From Clostridia bacterium (GTDB lineage Bacteria > Bacillota > Clostridia > Oscillospirales > Acutalibacteraceae), in NCBI GenBank assembly GCA_017521425.1, contig JAFXCQ010000017.1, positions 1-64,000 on the forward strand: DNA of 64,000 nucleotides. Reading direction: 5' to 3'. Both the position numbers and the translations under genes were made by a program. Under the pieces are notes generated by a model, which was not told the DNA's origin, ran no database searches, and saw nothing but the letters and a program-made list of their open reading frames with translations. Shown piece by piece: positions 1-8,298 of the stretch. How positions within the stretch are numbered: the first letter of the stretch is position 1; the number at the start of each line of letters is the position of its first letter.

Positions 1-1
1 G

Positions 2-1396
2 GGTAACAGTGAAGTTGGTCACAACGCATTAGGTTGTGGTCAGATTTATTCACAAGGTGCAAAACTTGTTAATGAATCAATTGAATCAGGCAAAATCTAC
101 ACTTCAACTGCTTGGGGTGAGATTAAAGATAATTGTCTTTCTAACAATAGCACACTTCATTTTATCGGTCTTCTTTCAGACGGTAATGTTCACTCAAATA
201 TTTCTCATCTTATCGCTATGTTAAAACAAGCAAAAGCGGATGGAATTAAATCAGTTCGTGTTCACATTCTTCTTGATGGTCGTGATGTTCCTGCAACATC
301 TGCACCTGTTTATGTTGAACAACTTGAAAATGCTTTAGCAGAACTCAATGATGATACATTTTCAGGCAAAATTGCAAGCGGTGGCGGTAGAATGAAAATC
401 ACAATGGACCGTTACGAAGCAGACTGGAATATGGTGAAACTTGGTTGGGATAATCACGTTAAAGGTATCGGCAGACAATTCTCAAGTGCAATTGAAGCAA
501 TCAACACTTACAGAAGTGAAAATGCAGACGTAATTGACCAGGATTTACCACCATTTGTAATTGCAGAAAATGGAACACCTGTTGGTGCTATCAATAATAA
601 AGATAGCGTAATTCTCTTCAACTTCCGTGGCGACAGAGCTTTGGAACTCAGTATGGCATTTGACTACGACGAGTTTGACAAGTTCGACCGCGGTGAGAAA
701 TTAGATGTTGTTTACGCAGGTATGTTACAATATGACGGTGACTTGAAACTTCCTGCTCGTTATCTTGTAAACCCACCGGAAATTAAAAATACTCTTTCAG
801 AATTACTTGTATCAAAAGGTTTAAATCAGTACGCAGTTTCTGAAACACAAAAATATGGTCACGTAACATATTTCTGGAATGGTAACAAGAGTGACAAGTT
901 CAGTGAAGAACTTGAAACATATCTTGAAATTCCATCAGATAAGGTTTCATTTGACGAAAGACCTTGGATGAAATCAGCAGAAGTTACAGATGCAGTTATT
1001 GAGGCAATTAAATCAGAAAAATATGACTTCATCCGTTGTAACTATCCAAATGGTGATATGGTAGGTCACACAGGTTCTCTTGAAGCAACTATCATTTCAG
1101 TTGAAGCAGTTGATATTGCACTCGCAAGAGTTTTAAAGGTAGCAGACGAATACGGTGTAACTGTTCTTATTACTGCTGACCATGGTAATGCAGACGAAAT
1201 GCTTGAAAAGAACAAAAAAGGTGACGTACAGGTAAGAACTGCACACTCACTTAATCCTGTTCCATTTATCATTTATAGTAAAAATAAATATGAATTAAAA
1301 GATGGTAACTTCGGTCTTGCAAACGTTGCACCAACAGTTGCAACAATCTTCGGTATTGACCCTTACGATAGTTGGGAAGAAAGCCTTATAAAATAA
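2..1396 (+). CDS. gpmI: 2,3-bisphosphoglycerate-independent phosphoglycerate mutase, 5'-truncated by window edge
   Basis: Interconverts 3- and 2-phosphoglycerate in glycolysis, in the cytosol, using two Mn ions and a phosphoserine intermediate. The frame is open from base 2 and begins at the GNSEVGH motif, whose Ser is the catalytic phosphoserine of the family; 464 codons are present, so about 60 N-terminal residues of the usual ~510 lie outside the window. Other visible family motifs are HVTYFWNGN, NYPNGDMVGHTG and the metal-binding DHGNADEM near the C-terminus. No terminator is seen after the stop and the esterase gene starts 34 bases later, so read-through is likely. Identity is secure; only the start is missing. 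Confidence 0.97.
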   Translation, partial: GNSEVGHNALGCGQIYSQGAKLVNESIESGKIYTSTAWGEIKDNCLSNNSTLHFIGLLSDGNVHSNISHLIAMLKQAKADGIKSVRVHILLDGRDVPATSAPVYVEQLENALAELNDDTFSGKIASGGGRMKITMDRYEADWNMVKLGWDNHVKGIGRQFSSAIEAINTYRSENADVIDQDLPPFVIAENGTPVGAINNKDSVILFNFRGDRALELSMAFDYDEFDKFDRGEKLDVVYAGMLQYDGDLKLPARYLVNPPEIKNTLSELLVSKGLNQYAVSETQKYGHVTYFWNGNKSDKFSEELETYLEIPSDKVSFDERPWMKSAEVTDAVIEAIKSEKYDFIRCNYPNGDMVGHTGSLEATIISVEAVDIALARVLKVADEYGVTVLITADHGNADEMLEKNKKGDVQVRTAHSLNPVPFIIYSKNKYELKDGNFGLANVAPTVATIFGIDPYDSWEESLIK

Positions 1397-1430
1397 TTTA
1401 TAAAAAAACTCGTGGCAAGGGGGTAAAAAG

Positions 1431-2327
1431 ATGGGTATTCCCGCACCTGTGCTTAAACTTTTCTGGAAAAACACCGAACGTGGTGATATGAAAAGACTTG
1501 CAACTCAATCTGCACCGGATGGTGTAACAGAAATTTGTGATATTCCATATATCAATGACGATAAATGGCAACATAAGTTAGATGTATATTTCCCGGAAAA
1601 TGCAGAAAATGAAAAACTTCCCGTGATTATTGATATTCACGGTGGCGGTTGGATGTACGGCGATAAAGAACTTAATAAATACTATAATATGGTGCTTGCA
1701 AAAAAAGGTTTTACTGTATTTAGTATGAGTTACACATTGTGGCCTGAAACTACTGTGCCGGAACAGTTAAAAGAGATTGCAGAAGCGCTTTTGTGGATAA
1801 AAAATAATATTTCATCTTACCCGTGCGACAGTAAAAAAATAATGCTTACAGGTGATAGTGCGGGCGGTCAGTTGGCACTATATTCGGCAGTGCTTTCAAA
1901 AAGCAGCGTTTTACGAGATGTGTTTTCGGTAAAAGATTGCGGTGTGAATTTTACTTGCCTTGCACTTGTTTCACCTGTACCAGATATGAATTCGAATTCC
2001 CCTATGAGTGTTTACACAAAGGGAATGTGGGGTAAAAATTACGCATCAAGCCCGACTTCCCGTTATATGAATTTCAGAGATATTGCAAAATTCGCTCAAT
2101 TACCACCAACAGTTTTAATAACTTCATCAGGTGATATTTTAGCAGAAAAACAAACAATTTCTACATATAACAGAATTAAACAGTTAGGTGTTAAAACTGA
2201 ACTTTACAATTACGGTAAAGTAGAGGGTAAACACTTACCACACGTATTTTCAATTCTCTACCCTTATTCAGAAAGTGGTAACGATGCAATTGATAATATG
2301 CTTAATTTCTATAGAGAAACATTCTAA
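1431..2327 (+). CDS. alpha/beta hydrolase, HSL-type esterase/lipase
   Basis: Likely a cytosolic carboxylesterase; there is no signal peptide. The oxyanion-hole motif HGGGW is at residues 70-74, the nucleophile motif GDSAGG puts Ser at 143, an Asp at 235 in SGDILAE is the probable acid, and His268 or His271 near the C-terminus completes the triad. Length (298 aa) fits the hormone-sensitive lipase-like family. The start is the ATG preceded by AAGGGGG. It follows gpmI closely and ends at a bidirectional terminator. The substrate cannot be read from the sequence; acetyl-xylan or other small acyl esters are possible. Confidence 0.85.
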   Translation: MGIPAPVLKLFWKNTERGDMKRLATQSAPDGVTEICDIPYINDDKWQHKLDVYFPENAENEKLPVIIDIHGGGWMYGDKELNKYYNMVLAKKGFTVFSMSYTLWPETTVPEQLKEIAEALLWIKNNISSYPCDSKKIMLTGDSAGGQLALYSAVLSKSSVLRDVFSVKDCGVNFTCLALVSPVPDMNSNSPMSVYTKGMWGKNYASSPTSRYMNFRDIAKFAQLPPTVLITSSGDILAEKQTISTYNRIKQLGVKTELYNYGKVEGKHLPHVFSILYPYSESGNDAIDNMLNFYRETF

Positions 2328-2330
2328 AGC

Positions 2331-2361
2331 AAAAACCGACTGATTTAATCAGTCGGTTTTT
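2331..2361. terminator. bidirectional Rho-independent terminator
   Basis: A perfect 15-bp inverted repeat with A/T tails lies between the convergent esterase and phosphoesterase genes, and overlaps the stop codon of the latter. Confidence 0.85.
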
Positions 2362-3209
2362 AATATTACTACTACAATTTCAGGCGAATTGTTTATTCTC
2401 ACAGGTACAATGCTGTTGCCAAGTCCACGGCTTACAACCATTGTTGTATTGTTTTCGTTGAAAACACCGGCATCAAATTCAGGGAATAACCCTTGTTCGG
2501 GTGCTATAATTCCACCAATAAAGGGGAGCCTGAACTGACCACCGTGAGCGTGACCTGAAAATACTAAATCAACATTTGTCGAAGAATATTCGGGGAATAA
2601 TTCAGGGTGATGAGAAAGCAAAATGCTGAAACAATTTTCATCATCAAGATTGTTTATTGCTTCTACAATTTCCTCTTTATAATTGTCGTTGTAATTTGCT
2701 TTATAGTTTGAAGCATCATTAAGACCGATAACCTGAATTTTTTCAGAGTTTCTTTCAATGTAAGTGCTTTCATCTTTTAAAACTGTAACACCAATTTCAG
2801 TGAGCTTGTCCAAAAATTCAAAATATGTGTTTGCATCTGAACGTATTTCGTGGTTGCCGACTATAAAATAAATATCACAGATTTTTAGAATTTCTTTAAA
2901 TAAATCAATCGGTATAGTAGTATTGGTGTAAAATCCGTCAATCGTGTCACCTGTAACAAAAACTGCGTCAGGTTTTTCTTCTGTTACACTTCTGATGAGA
3001 TTTTTATTGTTTTCACCGAATTCTGCATTATGCAAATCTGAAATGTGAACTATTTTGAATTCATCAAAGTTTTGTGGTAAAGAAGAAGTTTTAATCGTAT
3101 ATTCAGTAGTTTCAATTTTGAAGTTACTATATACAACAAAAGCACCTGAAACTATAACTAAAAAGAGTATTAAAACAATAAATTTTTTATTTTGCGTAAT
3201 CTTTTTCAA
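2349..3209 (-). CDS. membrane-anchored metallophosphoesterase (calcineurin-like, YkuE/YaeI type)
   Basis: Predicted dinuclear-metal phosphoesterase facing the outside of the membrane. Residues 9-29 form one hydrophobic anchor. The metal ligands appear in order: DLH (58-60), GD (87-88), GNHE (118-121), a His pair at 200-201 and GHAHGGQ (219-225), the full calcineurin-like signature. Length (286 aa) is normal. The start overlaps the 3' end of the PHP gene by 23 bases, so the two are cotranscribed and translationally coupled. Related proteins cleave lipid-linked phosphodiesters or UDP-lipids; the substrate here is unknown. Confidence 0.88.
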   Translation of the reverse strand: MKKITQNKKFIVLILFLVIVSGAFVVYSNFKIETTEYTIKTSSLPQNFDEFKIVHISDLHNAEFGENNKNLIRSVTEEKPDAVFVTGDTIDGFYTNTTIPIDLFKEILKICDIYFIVGNHEIRSDANTYFEFLDKLTEIGVTVLKDESTYIERNSEKIQVIGLNDASNYKANYNDNYKEEIVEAINNLDDENCFSILLSHHPELFPEYSSTNVDLVFSGHAHGGQFRLPFIGGIIAPEQGLFPEFDAGVFNENNTTMVVSRGLGNSIVPVRINNSPEIVVVILKTD

Positions 3210-3864
3210 TTATCTCGAATTCTCCATTCTTTAAAATACTCAATAAATCATCGTTTGTTTTAATCGGCTCGTTTGTAATAATACCTGAAATTCCTGCACC
3301 TGTAACGCGGTGACAGTCACTACCGGAAGTTTTAATTTTTAAGTTTTTCTTTTCTGCCCATTTAAGTGCTTTTTCATTTTCTTCTTTGGTAGATTTTCCG
3401 TTTACAATTTCAACACCGTCAAGATATTTCGGGTTCGCTCTGTAAATGTACGGCCTAAAAGGGTGTGCCTGAATTATAATGCAACCGTGTTTTCTGAAAA
3501 ATGCGGAAGTTCTTTTTAAATACATAGGTAGAAGAAATGGCGATTTTTCAACGAGTTCTTCTGTTACACCGTAAATTAAATAATCGTTTCCATTCAAGAA
3601 AAAACGAAGTTCTACACCTAAAAGTACACAAAAATCTTCTGTTTCATATTTCTTTGCTTCTCTGTAACCTTTAAGATAATGCTCAGAACGAAGTTTTTTA
3701 TTGAACATTTCTTTTAAAGAAAATGTAAAATCAGAGTAATGGTTTGTAATTACAATTCCCGAGTATCCTAATTCTTTATATTTTTCAACAAGTTCTTTTG
3801 CAGTGATTTGAGCGCATTGACTCGTTTCTGTTGTGTGAGAGTGTAGTTCGTATTTGTATTTCAT
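3187..3864 (-). CDS. PHP-domain phosphoesterase
   Basis: A cytosolic metal-dependent hydrolase of the polymerase and histidinol phosphatase superfamily. Visible ligands are the N-terminal HSH (His8, His10), His42 in TNHYSD, Glu in GVEL, His134 in QAHPFR and the C-terminal D-x-H (Asp183, His185). The 225-aa length fits stand-alone PHP proteins such as YciV-like phosphatases, though the specific substrate cannot be assigned. It is first in a two-gene operon with the metallophosphoesterase, which suggests a joint phosphate-ester hydrolysis role. Confidence 0.82.
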   Translation of the reverse strand: MKYKYELHSHTTETSQCAQITAKELVEKYKELGYSGIVITNHYSDFTFSLKEMFNKKLRSEHYLKGYREAKKYETEDFCVLLGVELRFFLNGNDYLIYGVTEELVEKSPFLLPMYLKRTSAFFRKHGCIIIQAHPFRPYIYRANPKYLDGVEIVNGKSTKEENEKALKWAEKKNLKIKTSGSDCHRVTGAGISGIITNEPIKTNDDLLSILKNGEFEIIEKDYAK

Positions 3865-4051
3865 AAAGTTCTCCGTTTCCTTTTGTAGTGCAATTATACA
3901 ACTTTTATTTTGTTATTGCAATAGGCGTGTCGGGGTGGTATAATAACTAACAGAAAACAGGGGTTTGCTACGCAAAAATGCTGAGTGCTGAATGCAGAGT
4001 TTTGGAACTGCGTTGGTATTTTAATAGAATAATAAAGTAGATTGTAGCGAA

Positions 4052-4100
4052 GCCGGACCTCCTTTGAAAAGGAGGGGGACCGCGCGTAAGCGTGGTGGAG
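4052..4100. repeat. double-hairpin intergenic repeat (CCTCCTTT / CCGCGC stems)
   Basis: Two adjacent small hairpins, CCTCCTTT-TGA-AAAGGAGG and an ACCGCGC-GTAA-GCGTGGT stem, sit in a non-coding gap. The layout resembles the short palindromic repeats scattered between genes in many Oscillospiraceae genomes (recalled, not searched). The rest of 3865-4138 is low-complexity sequence with no ORF. Confidence 0.5.
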
Positions 4101-4138
4101 AATTGATATTTTAAATACGCGTTGAACCGGAGTGTATA

Positions 4139-4474
4139 ATGAAGGAAAAAATAGATTTGTTTATAGAGTTGTCTTTACAACAATGTAAAAAAGATGATTA
4201 TGCAGACCCTAAAAAAATTAAAATACATAATAAATCACTAGAAGAATTGTTAAAATTAAAAGCTGAAATAAATATAACTGAAAGTGAAGATATGATGCAA
4301 ACTTTACTTTTACACAACGATTCAAGAGTAAAAATAAATGCTTCACAATGTTGTATGGAGAAATACATTTTAGTTGAACAAGCAAAAGCTACTTTAGAGA
4401 ATGTGATAAAAACAGAAGTTGATTCAACCTTAATATTCTCAGCAAAACAGTTGTTAAAACAATACACAAATTAA
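4139..4474 (+). CDS. small helical protein, DUF2019-like
   Basis: A 111-aa acidic/lysine-rich helical protein with no signal or membrane segment. The layout (an N-terminal helix with a Gln/Cys-rich stretch, a hinge, then LLLHNDSRVKINASQCC, a HEAT-like helix pair) resembles DUF2019 proteins, which are small HEAT-like solitary proteins often found near toxin or polymorphic loci. No function is established. It is isolated between blocks of repeat debris on both sides, and no ribosome binding site is obvious apart from GGAGTGTATA just before the ATG. Confidence 0.5.
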   Translation: MKEKIDLFIELSLQQCKKDDYADPKKIKIHNKSLEELLKLKAEINITESEDMMQTLLLHNDSRVKINASQCCMEKYILVEQAKATLENVIKTEVDSTLIFSAKQLLKQYTN

Positions 4475-4567
4475 AAATTACAGTAAACAGAAATAGGGCT
4501 CGAAGCTGACTACTACTGCTTCCTGTTTCCTGCTTTCTGTTTCCTGATAAATTGGAGGTAATAAATT

Positions 4568-5443
4568 ATGCTCGAATTCTTATGGGGGTTTCCCAAAATG
4601 CTCTGGAGTGTGCTTGTTTTAATCGGTACACTTGTAACAATCTTTTTAGATGCTGGTGAAGTTACATCTTCAAGCGAAGTTGAATTAGTGAACGAAAAAT
4701 GCGTAGTGTTAGAAAAGGCTTTGATTTCTGGCCAGGGGCTTACAACAGATGGTGAGTATTTTTACACATCAGGTTCTTTGACAGGTATTTCTACAAGTGG
4801 TCTCGCAAAGTGGGATAAAGATGGTTTTGTAGTTCTCGCTGACTATACCGCTATGCCGAAAGATTATCGTGAAAATCTTAATCTTAATCACTTGGGCGGA
4901 ATGAGCTATTATGACGGAAAGCTCTATATTGCCGGTGAAGATTCAGAAGACTCTAACCCACATCTTATGATTTATAACGCAGAAACTTTAGAGTTTATAA
5001 AGTCTTACGAAATGCCACAAGACCTTTTACAAGGTAGTTTCCCTTGGTGTGCAGTGGATGCAGAAAATGGTTATATTTATTGCTCACAGTTCCGTGATGT
5101 AAACGAAATTTTCGTGTTCGATTTAGAAACAATTGAATATTCTCATTCAATTAAACTTTCAGAACAAATTACTCGTATTCAGGGTGGCGAAGTATATAAC
5201 GGGTTACTTTACCTTTCTTATGACGCCAAAGATGGTAACACCGATTACATACAGACAGTAGATATTAAAACAGGTGAAGTGAAAACACTCTGTGAAAGAA
5301 ACATTCCTGCAAAATGTGGTAACGAGGCAGAAGGTCTGACAGTTTACCCAATGGAAGACGGTTCTTTAATCCATGTTCTCGATTACGACAAAGCAATTGG
5401 AGTTTATACGAGAAGCTACGCTCTTTCAGAAATTAAAAATTAA
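4568..5443 (+). CDS. membrane-anchored beta-propeller-like protein of unknown function
   Basis: 291 aa. Residues 9-28 form a hydrophobic N-terminal anchor; the rest would be extracytoplasmic. Repeated strand motifs (GLTTDGEYFYTSG, GMSYYDGKLYIAGE, VDAENGYIYCSQF, GEVYNGLLYLSYD, GLTVYPMEDGSLIHVLDYD) recur about every 45-50 residues, as in a five- to six-bladed propeller. No catalytic motif is recognised. AATTGGAGG precedes the ATG. The last codons (SEIKN) are encoded inside an AATTAAAAATT repeat that continues downstream, so the C-terminus may have been altered by that repeat. Confidence 0.6.
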   Translation: MLEFLWGFPKMLWSVLVLIGTLVTIFLDAGEVTSSSEVELVNEKCVVLEKALISGQGLTTDGEYFYTSGSLTGISTSGLAKWDKDGFVVLADYTAMPKDYRENLNLNHLGGMSYYDGKLYIAGEDSEDSNPHLMIYNAETLEFIKSYEMPQDLLQGSFPWCAVDAENGYIYCSQFRDVNEIFVFDLETIEYSHSIKLSEQITRIQGGEVYNGLLYLSYDAKDGNTDYIQTVDIKTGEVKTLCERNIPAKCGNEAEGLTVYPMEDGSLIHVLDYDKAIGVYTRSYALSEIKN

Positions 5444-5504
5444 AAATGGAAAATTGAAAATTGTGGGACCTGCGGTCGGCAATTATAATAAAATACAAAA
5501 AAAT

Positions 5505-5559
5505 CATCCTATCATTTGAGTTGGTGTTAAAACCAACTTTAAATGATAGGATGTAGTTT
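5505..5559. terminator. bidirectional terminator with ATCATTT stem (family copy A)
   Basis: A 13-bp stem (CATCCTATCATTT and its complement) with an inner TTGGT/ACCAA hairpin and a terminal T-run lies between convergent genes. The stem is shared with copies at 25351 and 53623. AATTAAAAATT-type low-complexity arms flank it in inverted orientation at about 5425-5457 and 5598-5632. Confidence 0.75.
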
Positions 5560-5643
5560 TTCTTATTCAATATAATCAAACGCGTAGCGTTTCCGAAATT
5601 TTTAATTTTTAATTCTTAATTTTTAATTGTTTCAATGTATATT

Positions 5644-6738
5644 TTATACATTGAAACGGAAAAGTACAATATCTCCATCCTGCATTACGTACTCTTTACC
5701 CTCAGAACGAACAAGACCTTTTTCTTTTGCTGCCTGCATTGAGCCACATTCCATAAGTACGTCGAAAGAAACAACCTCTGCGCGAATGAAACCTCTTTCA
5801 AAGTCTGTATGAATTTTACCTGCAGCCTGTGGTGCTTTAGTACCTTTTTTTATTGTCCATGCTCTTACTTCGGGTTGACCTGCTGTGAGGTAAGACATAA
5901 GACCTAATAAGTCATAACTTCTTTCAATAAGTCTGTCAAGACCGCCTGAAGAAACACCAATTTCAGAAAGGAACATTTCTTTTTCTTCTGCCTCAAGTTC
6001 TGCAATCTGTGATTCAAGCTCTGCACAGATAGGTAAAACCTCGCTACCTTCATCAGCGGCAATCTTTTTAACTGCGTTAAATCTTTCGTTTGTTTCAATA
6101 TTTTTGGTGAAATCCTCTTCACTCATATTACATGCATAAATAACAGGTTTAGATGTAAGTAAATCTACTGTGTCGAGTAATGCTTTCTCATCATCTGTCA
6201 TCTCAATGCCTCTTGCACAAATGCCGTTGTTGAGCGCTTCGTTTACTCTTTCAAAAAATGCTACTTCTGTTGCAAGAGATTTATCACCCTTCATAGCTTT
6301 TTTACTTCTGTCAATTCTTCTGCCTAAAATTTCTGAGTCGGAAAGAATTAACTCAAGGTTAATTGTTTCAATATCACGCTGTGGGTCAATTGAGCCTTCA
6401 ACGTGCATAATGTCGTCATTGTCAAAGCAACGTACAACGTGAATGATTGCGTCAACTTCTCTTATGTGAGAAAGGAATTTGTTGCCGAGACCTTCACCTT
6501 GTGAAGCGCCTTTTACAAGACCTGCAATATCAACAAATTCAATTGTTGCGGGAGTTACTTTCTGTGGATTATACATTTCGCAAAGTGCATCAAGCCTTTT
6601 GTCTGGAACTGAAACAACACCAATATTAGGTTCAATTGTACAGAACGCATAGTTAGCCGCTTGTGCCCCCGCATTTGTAAGTGCATTAAAAAGTGTACTT
6701 TTACCAACATTTGGAAGTCCAACAATACCAAGTTTCAT
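5644..6738 (-). CDS. ychF: ribosome-binding ATPase YchF (Obg family)
   Basis: A cytosolic P-loop NTPase that prefers ATP and binds ribosomes, with roles in stress and redox response. The G1 motif GLPNVGKS is at residues 7-14, G3 DIAGLV at 70-74, and the altered G4 motif NMSEE at 204-208 is typical of YchF; a C-terminal TGS domain (about 280-364) ends in GDIVLFRF. The 364-aa length is standard. Its first codons form the attachment site of the mobile element, so everything upstream of about base 6743 is element sequence. The ribosome binding site TAAGGAG is at 6751-6757, 12 nt from the ATG. Expression may depend on read-through from the integrase gene or a weak TTAGCA-17-TAAAAT promoter inside the element. 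Confidence 0.97.
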   Translation of the reverse strand: MKLGIVGLPNVGKSTLFNALTNAGAQAANYAFCTIEPNIGVVSVPDKRLDALCEMYNPQKVTPATIEFVDIAGLVKGASQGEGLGNKFLSHIREVDAIIHVVRCFDNDDIMHVEGSIDPQRDIETINLELILSDSEILGRRIDRSKKAMKGDKSLATEVAFFERVNEALNNGICARGIEMTDDEKALLDTVDLLTSKPVIYACNMSEEDFTKNIETNERFNAVKKIAADEGSEVLPICAELESQIAELEAEEKEMFLSEIGVSSGGLDRLIERSYDLLGLMSYLTAGQPEVRAWTIKKGTKAPQAAGKIHTDFERGFIRAEVVSFDVLMECGSMQAAKEKGLVRSEGKEYVMQDGDIVLFRFNV

Positions 6739-6742
6739 TTTT
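6721..6742 (-). repeat. attL direct repeat (overlaps ychF codons 1-6)
   Basis: 22 bp identical to 17410-17431. The sequence reads M-K-L-G-I-V on the minus strand, so insertion keeps the ychF coding sequence intact. Confidence 0.9.
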
Positions 6743-6790
6743 ATTCTATTCTCCTTATTTTACTTATGTTTTGGTAGGTTGCTAAATCAC

Positions 6791-6815
6791 TTTTACACCA
6801 TTTTTACACCATTTT
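6791..6815. repeat. left integrase arm-type repeat (two TTTTACACCA units)
   Basis: 25 bp containing TTTTACACCA twice at 11-bp spacing, identical and in the same orientation as 17262-17286 near the other end. This is the expected form of arm-binding sites of a Tn916-family integrase. It overlaps the int stop codon. Confidence 0.7.
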
Positions 6816-7998
6816 ACATAAGTTTATTATTTTCAAATTGTTCAACCGCTTTTATCATTGATTCATCTGTCACATGAACATAGCGGTCCATTGTGGTTTT
6901 TAGGTTTGAATGACCTAAAAGCATTTGTAATACTTTCGGTTGCATACCACTTTCAATTGCTCTTGTTGCATATGTATGTCTAAGGGTATGCATTGAAAAC
7001 CTTTTTATGTTTGCTTTATCACATAACTTATATAAATGTGTATCATAAGAACTGTTTTTTGCTGGTTCACCAGTTCTCCAATTTAAGAAGATTAAATCTT
7101 CCATTGAAAAAGTTTGAGTTTTACCAGTATGTCTGTCTAAATACTCTAAGTTTTGTGAAAGTGTTTCAGAATGTTTTTGATAAGGGCGATTTTTATAGAT
7201 TGTCTCGAGAATTTCAAGTGCACGATTCGTTAATGGAATTGTTCTGTAACTTTGAGGGGATTTTGTAGGACCAGCACGCCAACAACCATTACTGTATCTA
7301 TATTCCATAGATTTTCTGATTGTAAGTGTGCGGTTTTCAAAATCAACATCATTCCAAGTAAGTGCAATAAGTTCGCCAGTACGTAAACCAGTTTCAAGAA
7401 GCAAAGCGTATTGATAATAATTGTGAGAATTCTTTGCAACTTCTAAGAATTTTTGTTGTTCTTCAATAGTAAGAACTTTGATGTCGCTCGCTTCTTTAAC
7501 AGGCTTATTAAAGCGAACCCCATTCATTGGGTGCTTAGTGATTAAATCGTTATCTAATGCAGATTTAAACAAAGTCCCCATACAAATGTAAGCCTGGCGA
7601 ATAGTTGAACCAGAATAATCAGAATTTTCCATTTGGTTGAAAACCAACTTACAATGAAGTGGTTTTATTTCTGTTAATAACATATTTCCTAATAATGGTT
7701 GAATATTGCGATAATATCGCTCTTTGTAATTTCGTTTAGTATTAGGGGCAAGGTCAATTATAATGTTATTAACAAAGAAATCAAACCATTCATTTAGCGT
7801 TGTTTCTGTGGATAATATAGTCTGATTATGTTTGTCAGTGTAACGAGCTTCTTCAAGCCAGTTTCGAGCTTCTGGGATAGAATGAAAGTACTTTGTTTGG
7901 CGTACTCCCGTTTTATCAACGAAGCGTGCAGAGTAAAGACCGTCTTTTCTTAATGTAATGCCTTTATCAATAATTCTACCGTTTTTATTGCGATTCAT
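6814..7998 (-). CDS. int: tyrosine recombinase / integrase of the mobile element
   Basis: Catalyses site-specific integration and excision at the ychF attachment site. 394 aa with an N-terminal AP2-like arm-binding domain (about 1-55), a SAM-like core-binding domain (about 63-160) and a catalytic domain. The active-site residues are all visible: Arg206 in GLRTGE, Lys246, HTLRH with His337 and Arg340, His363 in LLGHS and Tyr373 in MDRYVHV. AAAGGAG precedes the ATG by 5-6 bases. It lies at the left end next to attL and points toward ychF, as usual for this family. Confidence 0.96.
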   Translation of the reverse strand: MNRNKNGRIIDKGITLRKDGLYSARFVDKTGVRQTKYFHSIPEARNWLEEARYTDKHNQTILSTETTLNEWFDFFVNNIIIDLAPNTKRNYKERYYRNIQPLLGNMLLTEIKPLHCKLVFNQMENSDYSGSTIRQAYICMGTLFKSALDNDLITKHPMNGVRFNKPVKEASDIKVLTIEEQQKFLEVAKNSHNYYQYALLLETGLRTGELIALTWNDVDFENRTLTIRKSMEYRYSNGCWRAGPTKSPQSYRTIPLTNRALEILETIYKNRPYQKHSETLSQNLEYLDRHTGKTQTFSMEDLIFLNWRTGEPAKNSSYDTHLYKLCDKANIKRFSMHTLRHTYATRAIESGMQPKVLQMLLGHSNLKTTMDRYVHVTDESMIKAVEQFENNKLM

Positions 7999-8018
7999 TT
8001 GAGCTCCTTTCTCTTAGA

Positions 8019-8068
8019 GAAAAACGAGCCAATGCACGACAAATTATATCATACAGGCTCGTTTTTTT
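8019..8068 (-). terminator. AACGAGCC hairpin between xis and int, with a TATAAT in its loop
   Basis: Inverted repeat AAAACGAGCC (8021-8030) / GGCTCGTTTT (8056-8065) with T-runs on both strands. On the minus strand the loop contains GATATAAT, a possible -10 box for int, so it may both terminate upstream transcripts and carry the int promoter. Confidence 0.5.
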
Positions 8069-8079
8069 CAATAGTGCTT

Positions 8080-8292
8080 TCAAATTATTAGTTTTTTGCT
8101 TATATATTCTTCGAATTCTTTCCTTTTAACGAGTTTTTTGTTACCAACAAATAAAACGAAAGGGCAGTTGGGAGTTTTTAAAAGAGTGTTAAGCCGATTA
8201 ATTCCTATATTGCTGTAGTTTGCAGCTTCTTGTATTGTTAAAGTAACTTTAAGATTGATTGGTACACTTTCAAGAGATTTCAATTTTTTCAC
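8080..8292 (-). CDS. small HTH protein, excisionase (Xis)-like
   Basis: 70 aa, with a winged-helix-type layout: LTIQEAANYSNIGINRLNTLLK forms the HTH and a basic strand KKLVKRKEFEEYI follows. This is the usual form of Tn916-like excisionases and it sits directly upstream of int, so its likely role is to bend DNA for excision and repress or steer recombination. The GTG at 8292 lies inside the AGTAGGTG Shine-Dalgarno sequence, so the true start may be the TTG at 8283, six to seven bases after it. It follows the FtsK-like gene by 6 bases. Confidence 0.75.
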   Translation of the reverse strand: MKKLKSLESVPINLKVTLTIQEAANYSNIGINRLNTLLKTPNCPFVLFVGNKKLVKRKEFEEYISKKLII

Positions 8293-8298
8293 CTACTT

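Noticed and set aside
36-224. 62-aa ORF at the left edge
   Set aside because: It is a shifted frame of gpmI, whose conserved motifs (GNSEVGH onward) run through this region.
4198-4467. 89-aa minus-strand ORF opposite the DUF2019-like gene
   Set aside because: Exact shadow of the plus-strand gene without a ribosome binding site or recognisable domain.
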